Source: Clostridiales bacterium
GTDB lineage: Bacteria; Bacillota; Clostridia; Lachnospirales; Lachnospiraceae
Length of the DNA stretch: 64,000 nucleotides
Assembly: GCA_019424245.1 (NCBI GenBank)
Contig: JAHYZV010000001.1
Coordinates: forward strand, 186,001 to 250,000
Reading direction: 5' to 3'
A program made the translations under genes and the position numbers. The notes under the pieces were generated by a model. The model was not told where the DNA came from and did not search any database. It saw nothing but the letters and a program-made list of their open reading frames with translations. Shown here piece by piece: positions 53,949 through 60,919 of the stretch; within the stretch, counting starts at the first letter, position 1; every line of letters starts with the position of its first letter.

Positions 53949-54141
53949 CGTCCTGTTCTCCATCATCATTCAAAACTATGATTTGTTTCTCAACCTTGTC
54001 AAGCTGGTTATTACAGCTTTCGACAAGCTTCATCCCCTCCTGATACATTTTAAATGATGCATCAAGTGTTGTGTCTGATTTTTCCATCTGTGCAATTATT
54101 TCTTCAAGTCTTTCAAATGACTGTTCTAATGTTTTTGCCAT
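53941..54141 (-). CDS. xseB: Exodeoxyribonuclease VII small subunit
   Basis: A 66-residue helical protein. QSFERLEEIIAQMEKSDTTL is the family signature, and the tail DGEQDDE is acidic. Several XseB copies bind XseA to make the single-strand-specific nuclease. Its start overlaps the xseA end by 16 bases and its stop overlaps ispA, so the three are coupled. Confidence 0.94.
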   Translation of the reverse strand: MAKTLEQSFERLEEIIAQMEKSDTTLDASFKMYQEGMKLVESCNNQLDKVEKQIIVLNDDGEQDDE

Positions 54142-55337
54142 GCTTCCCCTACCTCAATAACCTTAGATCTGATGCTTCCATCTTTAAGATAAACTGTAAT
54201 CTCGTCATCTTCCGACACCTGCCTGGCTGATACAATTCTATTACCTTCAGAATTCTCAATGTAACCATAGCCCATATCAAGCTTTCTTAAAGGACTTAAG
54301 CCCTCAAGTTTCGAAGCATACAGACGAAGTCTGTTTCTATTTTCAGCCGCACATCTTTTTATTAACATGTTCAGCTTATCTTCCATATTCATAAGCCGCT
54401 GCCTTTTATCATATATCTGATTGACAGGGTTAAGATATTCCATCTGTAGCTTTAATCTTTCCAGATAGTCTCTTTTTGCAGACAACGAATACATCATCTG
54501 CTGCTTTAATCGTCTTTCATATTCATATATCCTGTTCTCAACAGCCGCTACCTCTGTAACAGCAAGCTCTGCCGCAGCAGAAGGTGTGGGTGCTCTCATA
54601 TCAGCTACAAAATCAGTAAGTGTGAAATCTGTCTCATGTCCTACTGCTGATATTACTGGTGTTGAAGCGTTAAACACAGCCTCTACAACCTCAGGTTCAT
54701 TAAAAGCCCATAAATCTTCTATTGAACCGCCGCCTCGTCCTACTATAATACAGTCAAGCCCCATCTTATCAAGTCTGGTAATTCCGCTTACAATTGACTG
54801 CTTTGCATGTTCTCCCTGAACATATGCAGGATAAAGTACAATCTGGATATAAGGGTTACGCCTTTTGGAAATGTTCATAATATCCTGAACTGCTGCACCT
54901 GTCTTAGATGTAACAACACCTAATTTTTTCGTAAATGCAGGAAGTGGTCTTTTATATTCTTTAGCAAAATATCCCATATCCTCATAATATTGTTTTAGCT
55001 GTTCAAATTTCTGGTACAGTTCTCCAATACCTTCCTGCTGCACAGTATTAGCATATAACTGGTATTTACCCGCTGCATCAAACACATCAACTCTTCCTGA
55101 TACAACAACTGACATTCCATCCTTTAACTTAAATGCAAGCTTTGCTGCCTGACTTGCAAACATAATGACAGAAAGTGCTGCATCTGCGTCCTTTAAAGTA
55201 AAATAAATATGACCGGAGGTATGATACTTGCAATTAGATATCTCCCCCTTAACAGAAACCGAGTTAAGCAGAAAATCCTGCTTAAACATATTCTTAATAT
55301 AGGAATTTACCTGCTTTACAGTATATACTCCAGCCAT
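54126..55337 (-). CDS. xseA: Exodeoxyribonuclease VII large subunit
   Basis: Catalytic subunit that degrades single-stranded DNA. The N-terminal OB fold has VSVKGEISNCKYHTSGHIYF. The nuclease core has VVTSKTGAAVQDI, GRGGGSIEDLWAFNE, ISAVGHETDFTLTDFVADMR and APTPSAAAELAV. 403 residues. GAGG precedes ATG 55337. nusB is upstream; folD, usually between nusB and xseA, is missing. Confidence 0.96.
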   Translation of the reverse strand: MAGVYTVKQVNSYIKNMFKQDFLLNSVSVKGEISNCKYHTSGHIYFTLKDADAALSVIMFASQAAKLAFKLKDGMSVVVSGRVDVFDAAGKYQLYANTVQQEGIGELYQKFEQLKQYYEDMGYFAKEYKRPLPAFTKKLGVVTSKTGAAVQDIMNISKRRNPYIQIVLYPAYVQGEHAKQSIVSGITRLDKMGLDCIIVGRGGGSIEDLWAFNEPEVVEAVFNASTPVISAVGHETDFTLTDFVADMRAPTPSAAAELAVTEVAAVENRIYEYERRLKQQMMYSLSAKRDYLERLKLQMEYLNPVNQIYDKRQRLMNMEDKLNMLIKRCAAENRNRLRLYASKLEGLSPLRKLDMGYGYIENSEGNRIVSARQVSEDDEITVYLKDGSIRSKVIEVGEAWQKH

Positions 55338-55367
55338 ATATCCTCACTTTACATGCAAAAAACTGCA

Positions 55368-55790
55368 TTACTCTTTAATTAACTTGCCTAATACACCATT
55401 AACAAAAGCTGCTGTGCTGTCAGCCGAGCCATACTTCTTGGCAAGCTCAACAGCTTCATTGAGTGCTACATTAGTAGGAATATCCTCATCATAAAGCATC
55501 TCATACACAGCAAGTCTCATAATAGAAAGTTCTGTCTTTCCTAGACGGCTTGTTGGCCATCCCTCAGATACAGAATCGATTTTCTCATCAAGCTCAGGTA
55601 TAAGCTCTGCTATTGCTAATGTCTTATCCTTGATGTAATTATATTCTTCTTCCTTAAGATGTGAAGCATCTACCATATCTGCATCTGCAAAATACAGATT
55701 AATCTGCTCTTCATACTCATCTTTGTTATCGATAAAAGGAGCTCTGAATAATAACTTAAAAATATGCTCCCTCATTGTAGATCTTGTCAT
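55368..55790 (-). CDS. nusB: Transcription antitermination factor NusB
   Basis: All-helical 140-residue factor that joins NusE on boxA RNA to keep rRNA transcription going. RLGKTELSIMRLAVYEML and PTNVALNEAVELAKKYGSAD, with FVNGVLGKL, are the NusB C-terminal signature. GGAG precedes ATG 55790. It follows the Asp23 gene with 17 bases between. Confidence 0.96.
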   Translation of the reverse strand: MTRSTMREHIFKLLFRAPFIDNKDEYEEQINLYFADADMVDASHLKEEEYNYIKDKTLAIAELIPELDEKIDSVSEGWPTSRLGKTELSIMRLAVYEMLYDEDIPTNVALNEAVELAKKYGSADSTAAFVNGVLGKLIKE

Positions 55791-55806
55791 CTTTTAACTC
55801 CTGAAT

Positions 55807-56193
55807 TTAATTTTCTACATTAACACTGGCAACCTTAATGTTGACCTCTGTAACTGAAAGTCCTGTCATTGTCTCTATTGCAGACTTAACCTTATCCTGA
55901 ACCTTAGCTGAAACAGCTGGTATCTGTGTTCCATACTTAAGATTAAGTGTTATATCTACAAGGACACTTGACTCTTCAACTGTTACCTTAACACCCTTAG
56001 AAAGATTCTTCATTCCAAGCTTGCTTACGATTTCACTAGTGATATTACCGCCAAGGCTGTCAACACCTTCAACCTCTGTAGCAGCAAGACCAGCAATAAT
56101 AGCTACAACTTCATCAGCCACCTTAACTTCGCCAATATTAACATTCTCATGTATAGAATAAGTTGTACCTCTATCTTCAAACTCTTTTGTCAT
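55807..56193 (-). CDS. Asp23/Gls24 family envelope stress protein (YqhY-like)
   Basis: A 128-residue protein with the Asp23 fold. VADEVVAIIAGLAATEVEGV and SVLVDITLNLKYGTQIPAV are family blocks. ATG 56193 is chosen because GGAGG lies six bases upstream. YqhY in B. subtilis is linked to acetyl-CoA carboxylase activity; here accB and accC, its usual neighbours, are missing, so the role is uncertain. Confidence 0.92.
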   Translation of the reverse strand: MTKEFEDRGTTYSIHENVNIGEVKVADEVVAIIAGLAATEVEGVDSLGGNITSEIVSKLGMKNLSKGVKVTVEESSVLVDITLNLKYGTQIPAVSAKVQDKVKSAIETMTGLSVTEVNIKVASVNVEN

Positions 56194-56250
56194 AACCGTC
56201 CTCCATATATTCATATTTAACTCAAAGTTAAAAAGATTATAACATAAACA

Positions 56251-56838
56251 CTAATTATTGCAAATATTTATTGTTATCTTATCCGCAGCAAAGCCAGTTT
56301 TTCTTTTAATTATATCTTCAATCTGTGCTTTATCTGTATCTGAAAGCTCTGATACATTAATAACAGCATCCACATTGGTATCAGATACTGTAACTACCGA
56401 TGAATCAAAGCCTTTAGCTGATAACAAAAGTTCTATTGCCGTTTCTTTATCAGCATTGTTCTCAAGCTTTGCAAGCTGTTCAACTGCTGCTTTCTTGGCA
56501 TCCTCAGCAATACCTGCATCATCAGCTATGCTTTTCAGATTCTCTATGCTTGAAGCTCTGACCTGTTCCCTGTTTAACTTAGCAGCTGCAACAGCCTCTG
56601 ACTTAGCTCCTGCTGATGTAAGTATAACAGTTCCCGGCTCATCTGTAAAATCTGTGTCAGCAGCCTCAGCCTCATTGCTATCTGTTGTCACATTGTCAGC
56701 TGCAACCGCAGCCGCCTTTTCTTTATCTTTAACTTTAATTATATTATCAAGGTCACCCGCATAATTAATATACCCGGCAGCAGCTATCATTATAGCAAGT
56801 GCCGTAATTATAATATGATTCTTTTTTACTCTTTTCAA
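56251..56838 (-). CDS. spoIIIAH: SpoIIIAH, channel component at the forespore septum
   Basis: Membrane protein of the mother cell that binds SpoIIQ of the forespore to build the feeding tube. After a short N-terminus comes one membrane segment (IIITALAIMIAAAGYINYAG); the soluble domain, with AIELLLSAKGFDSSVVT, is YscJ/FliF-like. The start is taken as TTG 56838: GGAGG lies five bases upstream, while the open frame's first codon at 56850 precedes that site. 195 residues. It ends the eight-gene spoIIIA operon. Confidence 0.9.
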   Translation of the reverse strand: MKRVKKNHIIITALAIMIAAAGYINYAGDLDNIIKVKDKEKAAAVAADNVTTDSNEAEAADTDFTDEPGTVILTSAGAKSEAVAAAKLNREQVRASSIENLKSIADDAGIAEDAKKAAVEQLAKLENNADKETAIELLLSAKGFDSSVVTVSDTNVDAVINVSELSDTDKAQIEDIIKRKTGFAADKITINICNN

Positions 56839-56855
56839 AACTGCCTCCAAAATAA

Positions 56856-57263
56856 TTATTCCGACATTTTCATCACTTTAATTTTATGTACAGGAACACC
56901 TAAAAGGCCATTTATCGCATCTGTGATATAAGCAACCAGATTTTTATCATCACCTCCCTCACACACTACTAATACACCTGTAACCTCTTTTGTATCATTT
57001 GTTTTTACCAAGACCTTTACTTTACCTACTCCATCCGTATTTTCAAGCATCTGCTGTAGTTCTTCCCCAAGATTTTTTTCATAATCTTCTGACCCTGTGG
57101 ATATAACCGGACCTGTTGTATAACTTTTTGCAGATGAACTTTTAGTTGGCATTGCAATCACCATCATAAGTATCCCTGCCAGTATTACTATAAATATTTT
57201 GTCTTTCCTTGTTTTATTCAGTAATCCTGTAAAAAATGCTTCATTTTTACCACCATTATCCAC
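56856..57263 (-). CDS. spoIIIAG: SpoIIIAG
   Basis: Ring-forming channel subunit of the SpoIIIA complex. One membrane segment (KIFIVILAGILMMVIAM) and a ring-building domain (LGEELQQMLENTDGVGKVKV, TKEVTGVLVVCEGG) make 135 residues, shorter than B. subtilis (229). The start is GTG 57263, eight bases inside the spoIIIAF end, with GGGAGG nine bases upstream; the two genes are therefore coupled. Confidence 0.92.
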   Translation of the reverse strand: MDNGGKNEAFFTGLLNKTRKDKIFIVILAGILMMVIAMPTKSSSAKSYTTGPVISTGSEDYEKNLGEELQQMLENTDGVGKVKVLVKTNDTKEVTGVLVVCEGGDDKNLVAYITDAINGLLGVPVHKIKVMKMSE

Positions 57264-57765
57264 TTACGCCTGCCTCCCTGATATCTATCTGTTCTACAGA
57301 TATTTCATACCTGTCAGATATATCTGTTCTTAATCTGTCAATATTGTCATTGCCTGCAATGCCGTTTCCTTTAACATATACATTTATCATACTGACCGCC
57401 GTCATGTCTGATGTGAAGCTGCATTTTACAGAAACAGTTTCCAGACCGTAAGAAGCTGCAGTGCTATTGATATCTTCACTTATAATTTTTTCAGCCATTT
57501 TCTTGTCTGAAGTATTATATAAAGCCTGTGAGACATTATCGTTCTCCTTAGAATATGTTTTAAATCCATTACTTATACCATCCGTAATCTCACTTATATC
57601 TGCATTCTTAATATTAAGCAGCGGAATTATTATCGCCATTACAAGTATCAGTTTCATTACAAATGCTATGAATTCCTTATACTTTGGTGGCACAAGCTTT
57701 AATGCAATCTCTCCTGTAATTTCAAGAATAAATATTGTTTTAAACCAGTTAATAAGACCTGTCAT
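57256..57765 (-). CDS. spoIIIAF: SpoIIIAF
   Basis: Membrane protein of the SpoIIIA complex. Two N-terminal membrane segments (about 7-25 and 36-52, with FIAFVMKLILVMAIIIPLL) are followed by a ring-building domain (about 85-169). 169 residues. ATG 57765 has a weak ribosome-binding site; it follows spoIIIAE by 15 bases. Confidence 0.92.
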   Translation of the reverse strand: MTGLINWFKTIFILEITGEIALKLVPPKYKEFIAFVMKLILVMAIIIPLLNIKNADISEITDGISNGFKTYSKENDNVSQALYNTSDKKMAEKIISEDINSTAASYGLETVSVKCSFTSDMTAVSMINVYVKGNGIAGNDNIDRLRTDISDRYEISVEQIDIREAGVSG

Positions 57766-57780
57766 TGCACATTACCACAT

Positions 57781-58878
57781 TTAAACATATAGATTAATAT
57801 TAGTTGCAAAGCATATAATTGCCATTGTTAGGCACATAAGAACAACTGTGACAGCAATCATATATATCATATTTTCAAGACTTCCTGACAGAACAAGAAC
57901 AGCTTTGACTATACGGCTGTCTGCCACAGGTTCTAATACTGCTCCAAGAATCTGATATAACAATGCCATGACAACAAGCTTAAGAAGAGGAATTCCTATT
58001 ATTACAGCCATAACAATAACCGCAGCCACACCAATAGAATTCTTGACAAGCACAGCAGACCCTGCAATTGTCTTAGATACAGTCTGTGCACTGTTTCCAA
58101 TGCCAGGAATCATAGAAACAGCTTTGAATAAAACGGACATTTTAAGTGAATCGCTTAATGGAAGTATCAGACTTTTTATTCCGTTAAGTCCCAGAAAAAA
58201 CATAAGCATTCCTTTTACTGACAATTTTATAATTTTTGTTATAAGCTGGCACATTTTGTTGAACTTATCTTTTTCACTGAATGTATCAAACATGCCTAAT
58301 ATCATATATACATAATTACATCTCATAAGAACATTTTTCACAAGGACATTAACTATGTACATAAGAAAAAGAATTATCTCATAATATGCTGCAGCACTTG
58401 ATGCCCCACACGAATATGCAACTGCCGGAAAAAACACCGGGCAGAGTGCCTTGTATATATCAACCGACATCTGAACACATTCATAGCCTGTCCTTGCTGC
58501 ATTAATAAACACCGCAACTATCAGCGTCATAAGAATGAATGATATAAAAAGCATCGCTGAATCAGATGCATTTTTATCAAGCACAGTAAGAAACATTGCG
58601 CATATAGATAAAAGTAATATCTGTATCAGAACTGTTCTGTTAGAAATAATTGCCTCGGTAACTGTTTCGGTAAAGTTAAAGCCTATATCCGTATCCGAAC
58701 TGGCAACCGACCTGACAAGTTCTTTAAAAGATGCCCCCTTCCAGCCATAATCATCAAGCGTACTGTCTATTTCACTATAATCAGCTTCATCTGTCAGTGA
58801 ATCATAATTAACTGTATCCTCATCCTGTGCATATATATATGTTTTCTGTATGATGAGCGCCGCCAGAAACACTATCAT
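57781..58878 (-). CDS. spoIIIAE: SpoIIIAE, polytopic membrane protein
   Basis: Large membrane subunit of the SpoIIIA complex with about eight membrane segments. GNSAQTVSKTIAGSAVLVKN and LVVMALLYQILGAVLEPVAD are conserved, after an N-terminal Asp/Tyr-rich external region. At ATG 58878 it is 365 residues with no clear ribosome-binding site. In frame upstream lies CTG 58902 with GAGGG six bases before it, adding LTKKIIAF and completing a signal peptide with basic residues, so CTG may be the real start. The upstream spoIIIAD stop overlaps that codon. Confidence 0.92.
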   Translation of the reverse strand: MIVFLAALIIQKTYIYAQDEDTVNYDSLTDEADYSEIDSTLDDYGWKGASFKELVRSVASSDTDIGFNFTETVTEAIISNRTVLIQILLLSICAMFLTVLDKNASDSAMLFISFILMTLIVAVFINAARTGYECVQMSVDIYKALCPVFFPAVAYSCGASSAAAYYEIILFLMYIVNVLVKNVLMRCNYVYMILGMFDTFSEKDKFNKMCQLITKIIKLSVKGMLMFFLGLNGIKSLILPLSDSLKMSVLFKAVSMIPGIGNSAQTVSKTIAGSAVLVKNSIGVAAVIVMAVIIGIPLLKLVVMALLYQILGAVLEPVADSRIVKAVLVLSGSLENMIYMIAVTVVLMCLTMAIICFATNINLYV

Positions 58879-58898
58879 AAAGGCAATTATTTTCTTAG

Positions 58899-59288
58899 TC
58901 AGACAATTCCCTCTGAAACCATTTCAAAAAGTGTTACTATAACCGGTATGCATAAGCCTGCAACAGAAATTCTGGCGTATATTTCCATAGCTGACGCAAG
59001 TGCTGCAAATCCATTTTCTTTACATATATTTGATGATATTTCTGTTACATACGATATACCTATGACTTTGACTATCAGCTTTATATATTCCTGATTAATA
59101 CCGGCAGTAAACATATTGATTCTTGTGTACACGGATATAAGCCCGTTAAATACAAGCATTGCTGTTCCTACACACAGAACAACTGACACAAAAGTCCCCA
59201 TTGAAGAGCCTGTACTTTTCAAAACCAGAGCAAGAATCACACCTGTAACTGCACACACCGAAAGCGACAACACATTAATATGTACCAC
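58899..59288 (-). CDS. spoIIIAD: SpoIIIAD
   Basis: Membrane subunit with about three to four membrane segments. VLSLSVCAVTGVILALVLKS opens it, and YIKLIVKVIGISYVTEISSN and CKENGFAALASAMEIYAR are strongly conserved among SpoIIIAD proteins. 129 residues from GTG 59288; a TAG stops the frame two codons upstream, and AGGGG lies unusually close to the start. It follows spoIIIAC by six bases. Confidence 0.92.
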   Translation of the reverse strand: MVHINVLSLSVCAVTGVILALVLKSTGSSMGTFVSVVLCVGTAMLVFNGLISVYTRINMFTAGINQEYIKLIVKVIGISYVTEISSNICKENGFAALASAMEIYARISVAGLCIPVIVTLFEMVSEGIV

Positions 59289-59294
59289 CCCCTA

Positions 59295-59489
59295 TCACAA
59301 TTCAAAAAGCTTTTTCATGGTAGTAAACAATTCAAGTATATAAGGTAATATCCAGTATATGACAATAAGAAGCCCTGCCAGTGCAGTAAGCGCTGCCTGG
59401 TCATCTCTTCCATTATGCTTTAATATCTGGTTAAGTATTGAAACAACTATGCCTACCGCTGCAATTTTGAATATTATGCTTACCTCCAT
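59295..59489 (-). CDS. spoIIIAC: SpoIIIAC
   Basis: A 64-residue protein with two membrane segments (IFKIAAVGIVVSILNQIL and AALTALAGLLIVIYWILPYI). KHNGRDDQA lies between them, a conserved loop. GGAGG precedes ATG 59489. Small size is normal for the family. Confidence 0.93.
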   Translation of the reverse strand: MEVSIIFKIAAVGIVVSILNQILKHNGRDDQAALTALAGLLIVIYWILPYILELFTTMKKLFEL

Positions 59490-59503
59490 ACTTCACCTCC
59501 GAT

Positions 59504-60022
59504 TCATATAAGTACAATCACAAGTATAAGTCCTGCTGATATTCCTGTAACGATATAAGCCTTCATCTTTCCTGCCGCATTAGTCTTAACCACATCAAGT
59601 TCCTCATTAAGTTCACACACAACAGATTGTATAAGTTTTATCTGACTATCCTTGTCAATAAATGTGCTTATAGAACCTGCCTCTTTTATAATCTCCAGCT
59701 GTCTTTTGCCAAGTATTCCTGCAAATGCTTTATCAGCAGCCTCGTTCCATATCAATGCAAATGTGTCAATGTCCGATTTATTCAATGCTTCATATATGTA
59801 TCCGGTGAAATTCCTGACATATGAACACATGTCAAAATCTCCAAGGCGTTCAAATATCTGCGTCATATCTATAAGTGAATATCCAATATGATTATTCATA
59901 ACGGAAAGCATTCTTACCATGTCTTTTAATATTATTATCCTGTTCTTTAATCTCTGGCTGTATGAAAGACCATACATAAAACAGCCTGAAAGTATTAATA
60001 TCCCGCCTATATATCCAGACAT
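59504..60022 (-). CDS. spoIIIAB: SpoIIIAB
   Basis: Membrane-anchored subunit with N- and C-terminal membrane segments and a helical domain between them, similar to the GspF/type II secretion F fold. GGILILSGCFMYGLSYSQRL starts the protein; IIKEAGSIS and IKLIQSVVCELNEELD are conserved. ATG 60022 (172 residues) has GGAGG seven bases upstream; ATG 60040 lies inside spoIIIAA with no site. The gene overlaps spoIIIAA by 16 bases. Confidence 0.92.
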   Translation of the reverse strand: MSGYIGGILILSGCFMYGLSYSQRLKNRIIILKDMVRMLSVMNNHIGYSLIDMTQIFERLGDFDMCSYVRNFTGYIYEALNKSDIDTFALIWNEAADKAFAGILGKRQLEIIKEAGSISTFIDKDSQIKLIQSVVCELNEELDVVKTNAAGKMKAYIVTGISAGLILVIVLI

Positions 60023-60861
60023 TTTCCTGCCTCCCCACATTTTTCCAATATTACAGCTCTCTTAAATCCATTTTCCCCGAAAAGACCTGCAAGTCTTTCA
60101 TCTGTATCATATATACCGCTTCCATGTGCAGTTCCAATTACAACGCAGCCACTTTTAATGCAGTATTTTACAGCTTTAATATCATCTTCCCCACCAATCT
60201 CATCCATTGCTACAACCTGAGGACTAAGCGAGCGAACAGCCATATATACTCCTGTAAGTTTATTACAGCCATCTAAAACATCTGTCCTATAGCCAATATC
60301 ATTACATGGAACTCCGTTCACACAGGCCGCTATTTCACATCGTTCGTCAATTAAAGTTACATTTTTTCTATATTTATCAGCTAACTGTCTTATAATGTCT
60401 CTAAGCAGTGTTGTTTTTCCAAAACCCGGCGGTGATATTATAATAGTGTGCTTTAACCCGTCTTTTAAAAGCTCATCCATTATATTATCAGCACAGCCCT
60501 TCATCTGTTTAGCAATTCTTATACACAGGAATGTCACATGTAAGAAATTCTTTACCCTGCCATTCTCCCATATAACCTGTCCGCCAAGTCCTATTCTGTG
60601 TCCGCCTTTGATTGTCAGAAATCCATTTGCCATGCAGGATTCATATGCATAAGATGAATATTTAGTTGCTATTGACAGTATTCTTGTTATCATATGTTCA
60701 TCTACAGGTCTTGTTCCCATATGTTCGCCATTATCACATATGGCAGCAGGCAGTCTTCCTATACGCAGGCGTATTTCCCTGACATGCTGTAATCCTGCAT
60801 ATATTCCAATATCTTTAATTAATTCATCCGGAAGGATTTTATAGAGTGATTCGTCATACAA
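60007..60861 (-). CDS. spoIIIAA: SpoIIIAA, ATPase of the SpoIIIA complex
   Basis: Secretion-type (GspE/VirB11-like) ATPase thought to power assembly or transport through the mother-cell channel. The P-loop is SPPGFGKTTLLRDIIRQL (about 145-162); Walker B is VVAMDEIGGEDD. The start is taken as TTG 60861: GAAGGGG is seven bases before it, while the frame's first TTG at 60867 is too close; no in-frame ATG exists. 284 residues. The ribosome-binding site lies in the 3' arm of the preceding hairpin. Confidence 0.92.
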   Translation of the reverse strand: MYDESLYKILPDELIKDIGIYAGLQHVREIRLRIGRLPAAICDNGEHMGTRPVDEHMITRILSIATKYSSYAYESCMANGFLTIKGGHRIGLGGQVIWENGRVKNFLHVTFLCIRIAKQMKGCADNIMDELLKDGLKHTIIISPPGFGKTTLLRDIIRQLADKYRKNVTLIDERCEIAACVNGVPCNDIGYRTDVLDGCNKLTGVYMAVRSLSPQVVAMDEIGGEDDIKAVKYCIKSGCVVIGTAHGSGIYDTDERLAGLFGENGFKRAVILEKCGEAGKCLDI

Positions 60862-60906
60862 AAACAAGCCCCTTCACTATTGTTTTTCACAATATATGAA
60901 AGGGCT
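60860..60906 (-). terminator. Terminator hairpin before spoIIIAA, containing its ribosome-binding site
   Basis: In the transcript: AGCCCUUUCA pairs with UGAAGGGGCU (10 bp, one G-U) and an inner UAUUGU/ACAAUA stem extends it, with a U-run after. It lies just after the stop of the ABC permease gene. The GGGG used by spoIIIAA is in the 3' arm. Confidence 0.85.
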
Positions 60907-60919
60907 GTCCGTTTTATTC
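60891..60919 (-). promoter_or_regulatory. Candidate sigma-E promoter of spoIIIAA
   Basis: GAATAAA (60913-60919) and CATATATT (60891-60898) with a 14-base spacer resemble the sigma-E consensus (KMATATT-N14-15-CATACAMT). spoIIIA is sigma-E dependent in B. subtilis. The -35 overlaps the ABC permease stop, and transcription would begin inside the hairpin loop. Confidence 0.5.

Noticed and set aside
56258..56764. 168-codon Ser-rich open frame on the plus strand
   Set aside because: Antisense of the Ala-rich spoIIIAH; the Ser-rich composition reflects the opposite strand of Ala/Glu codons.
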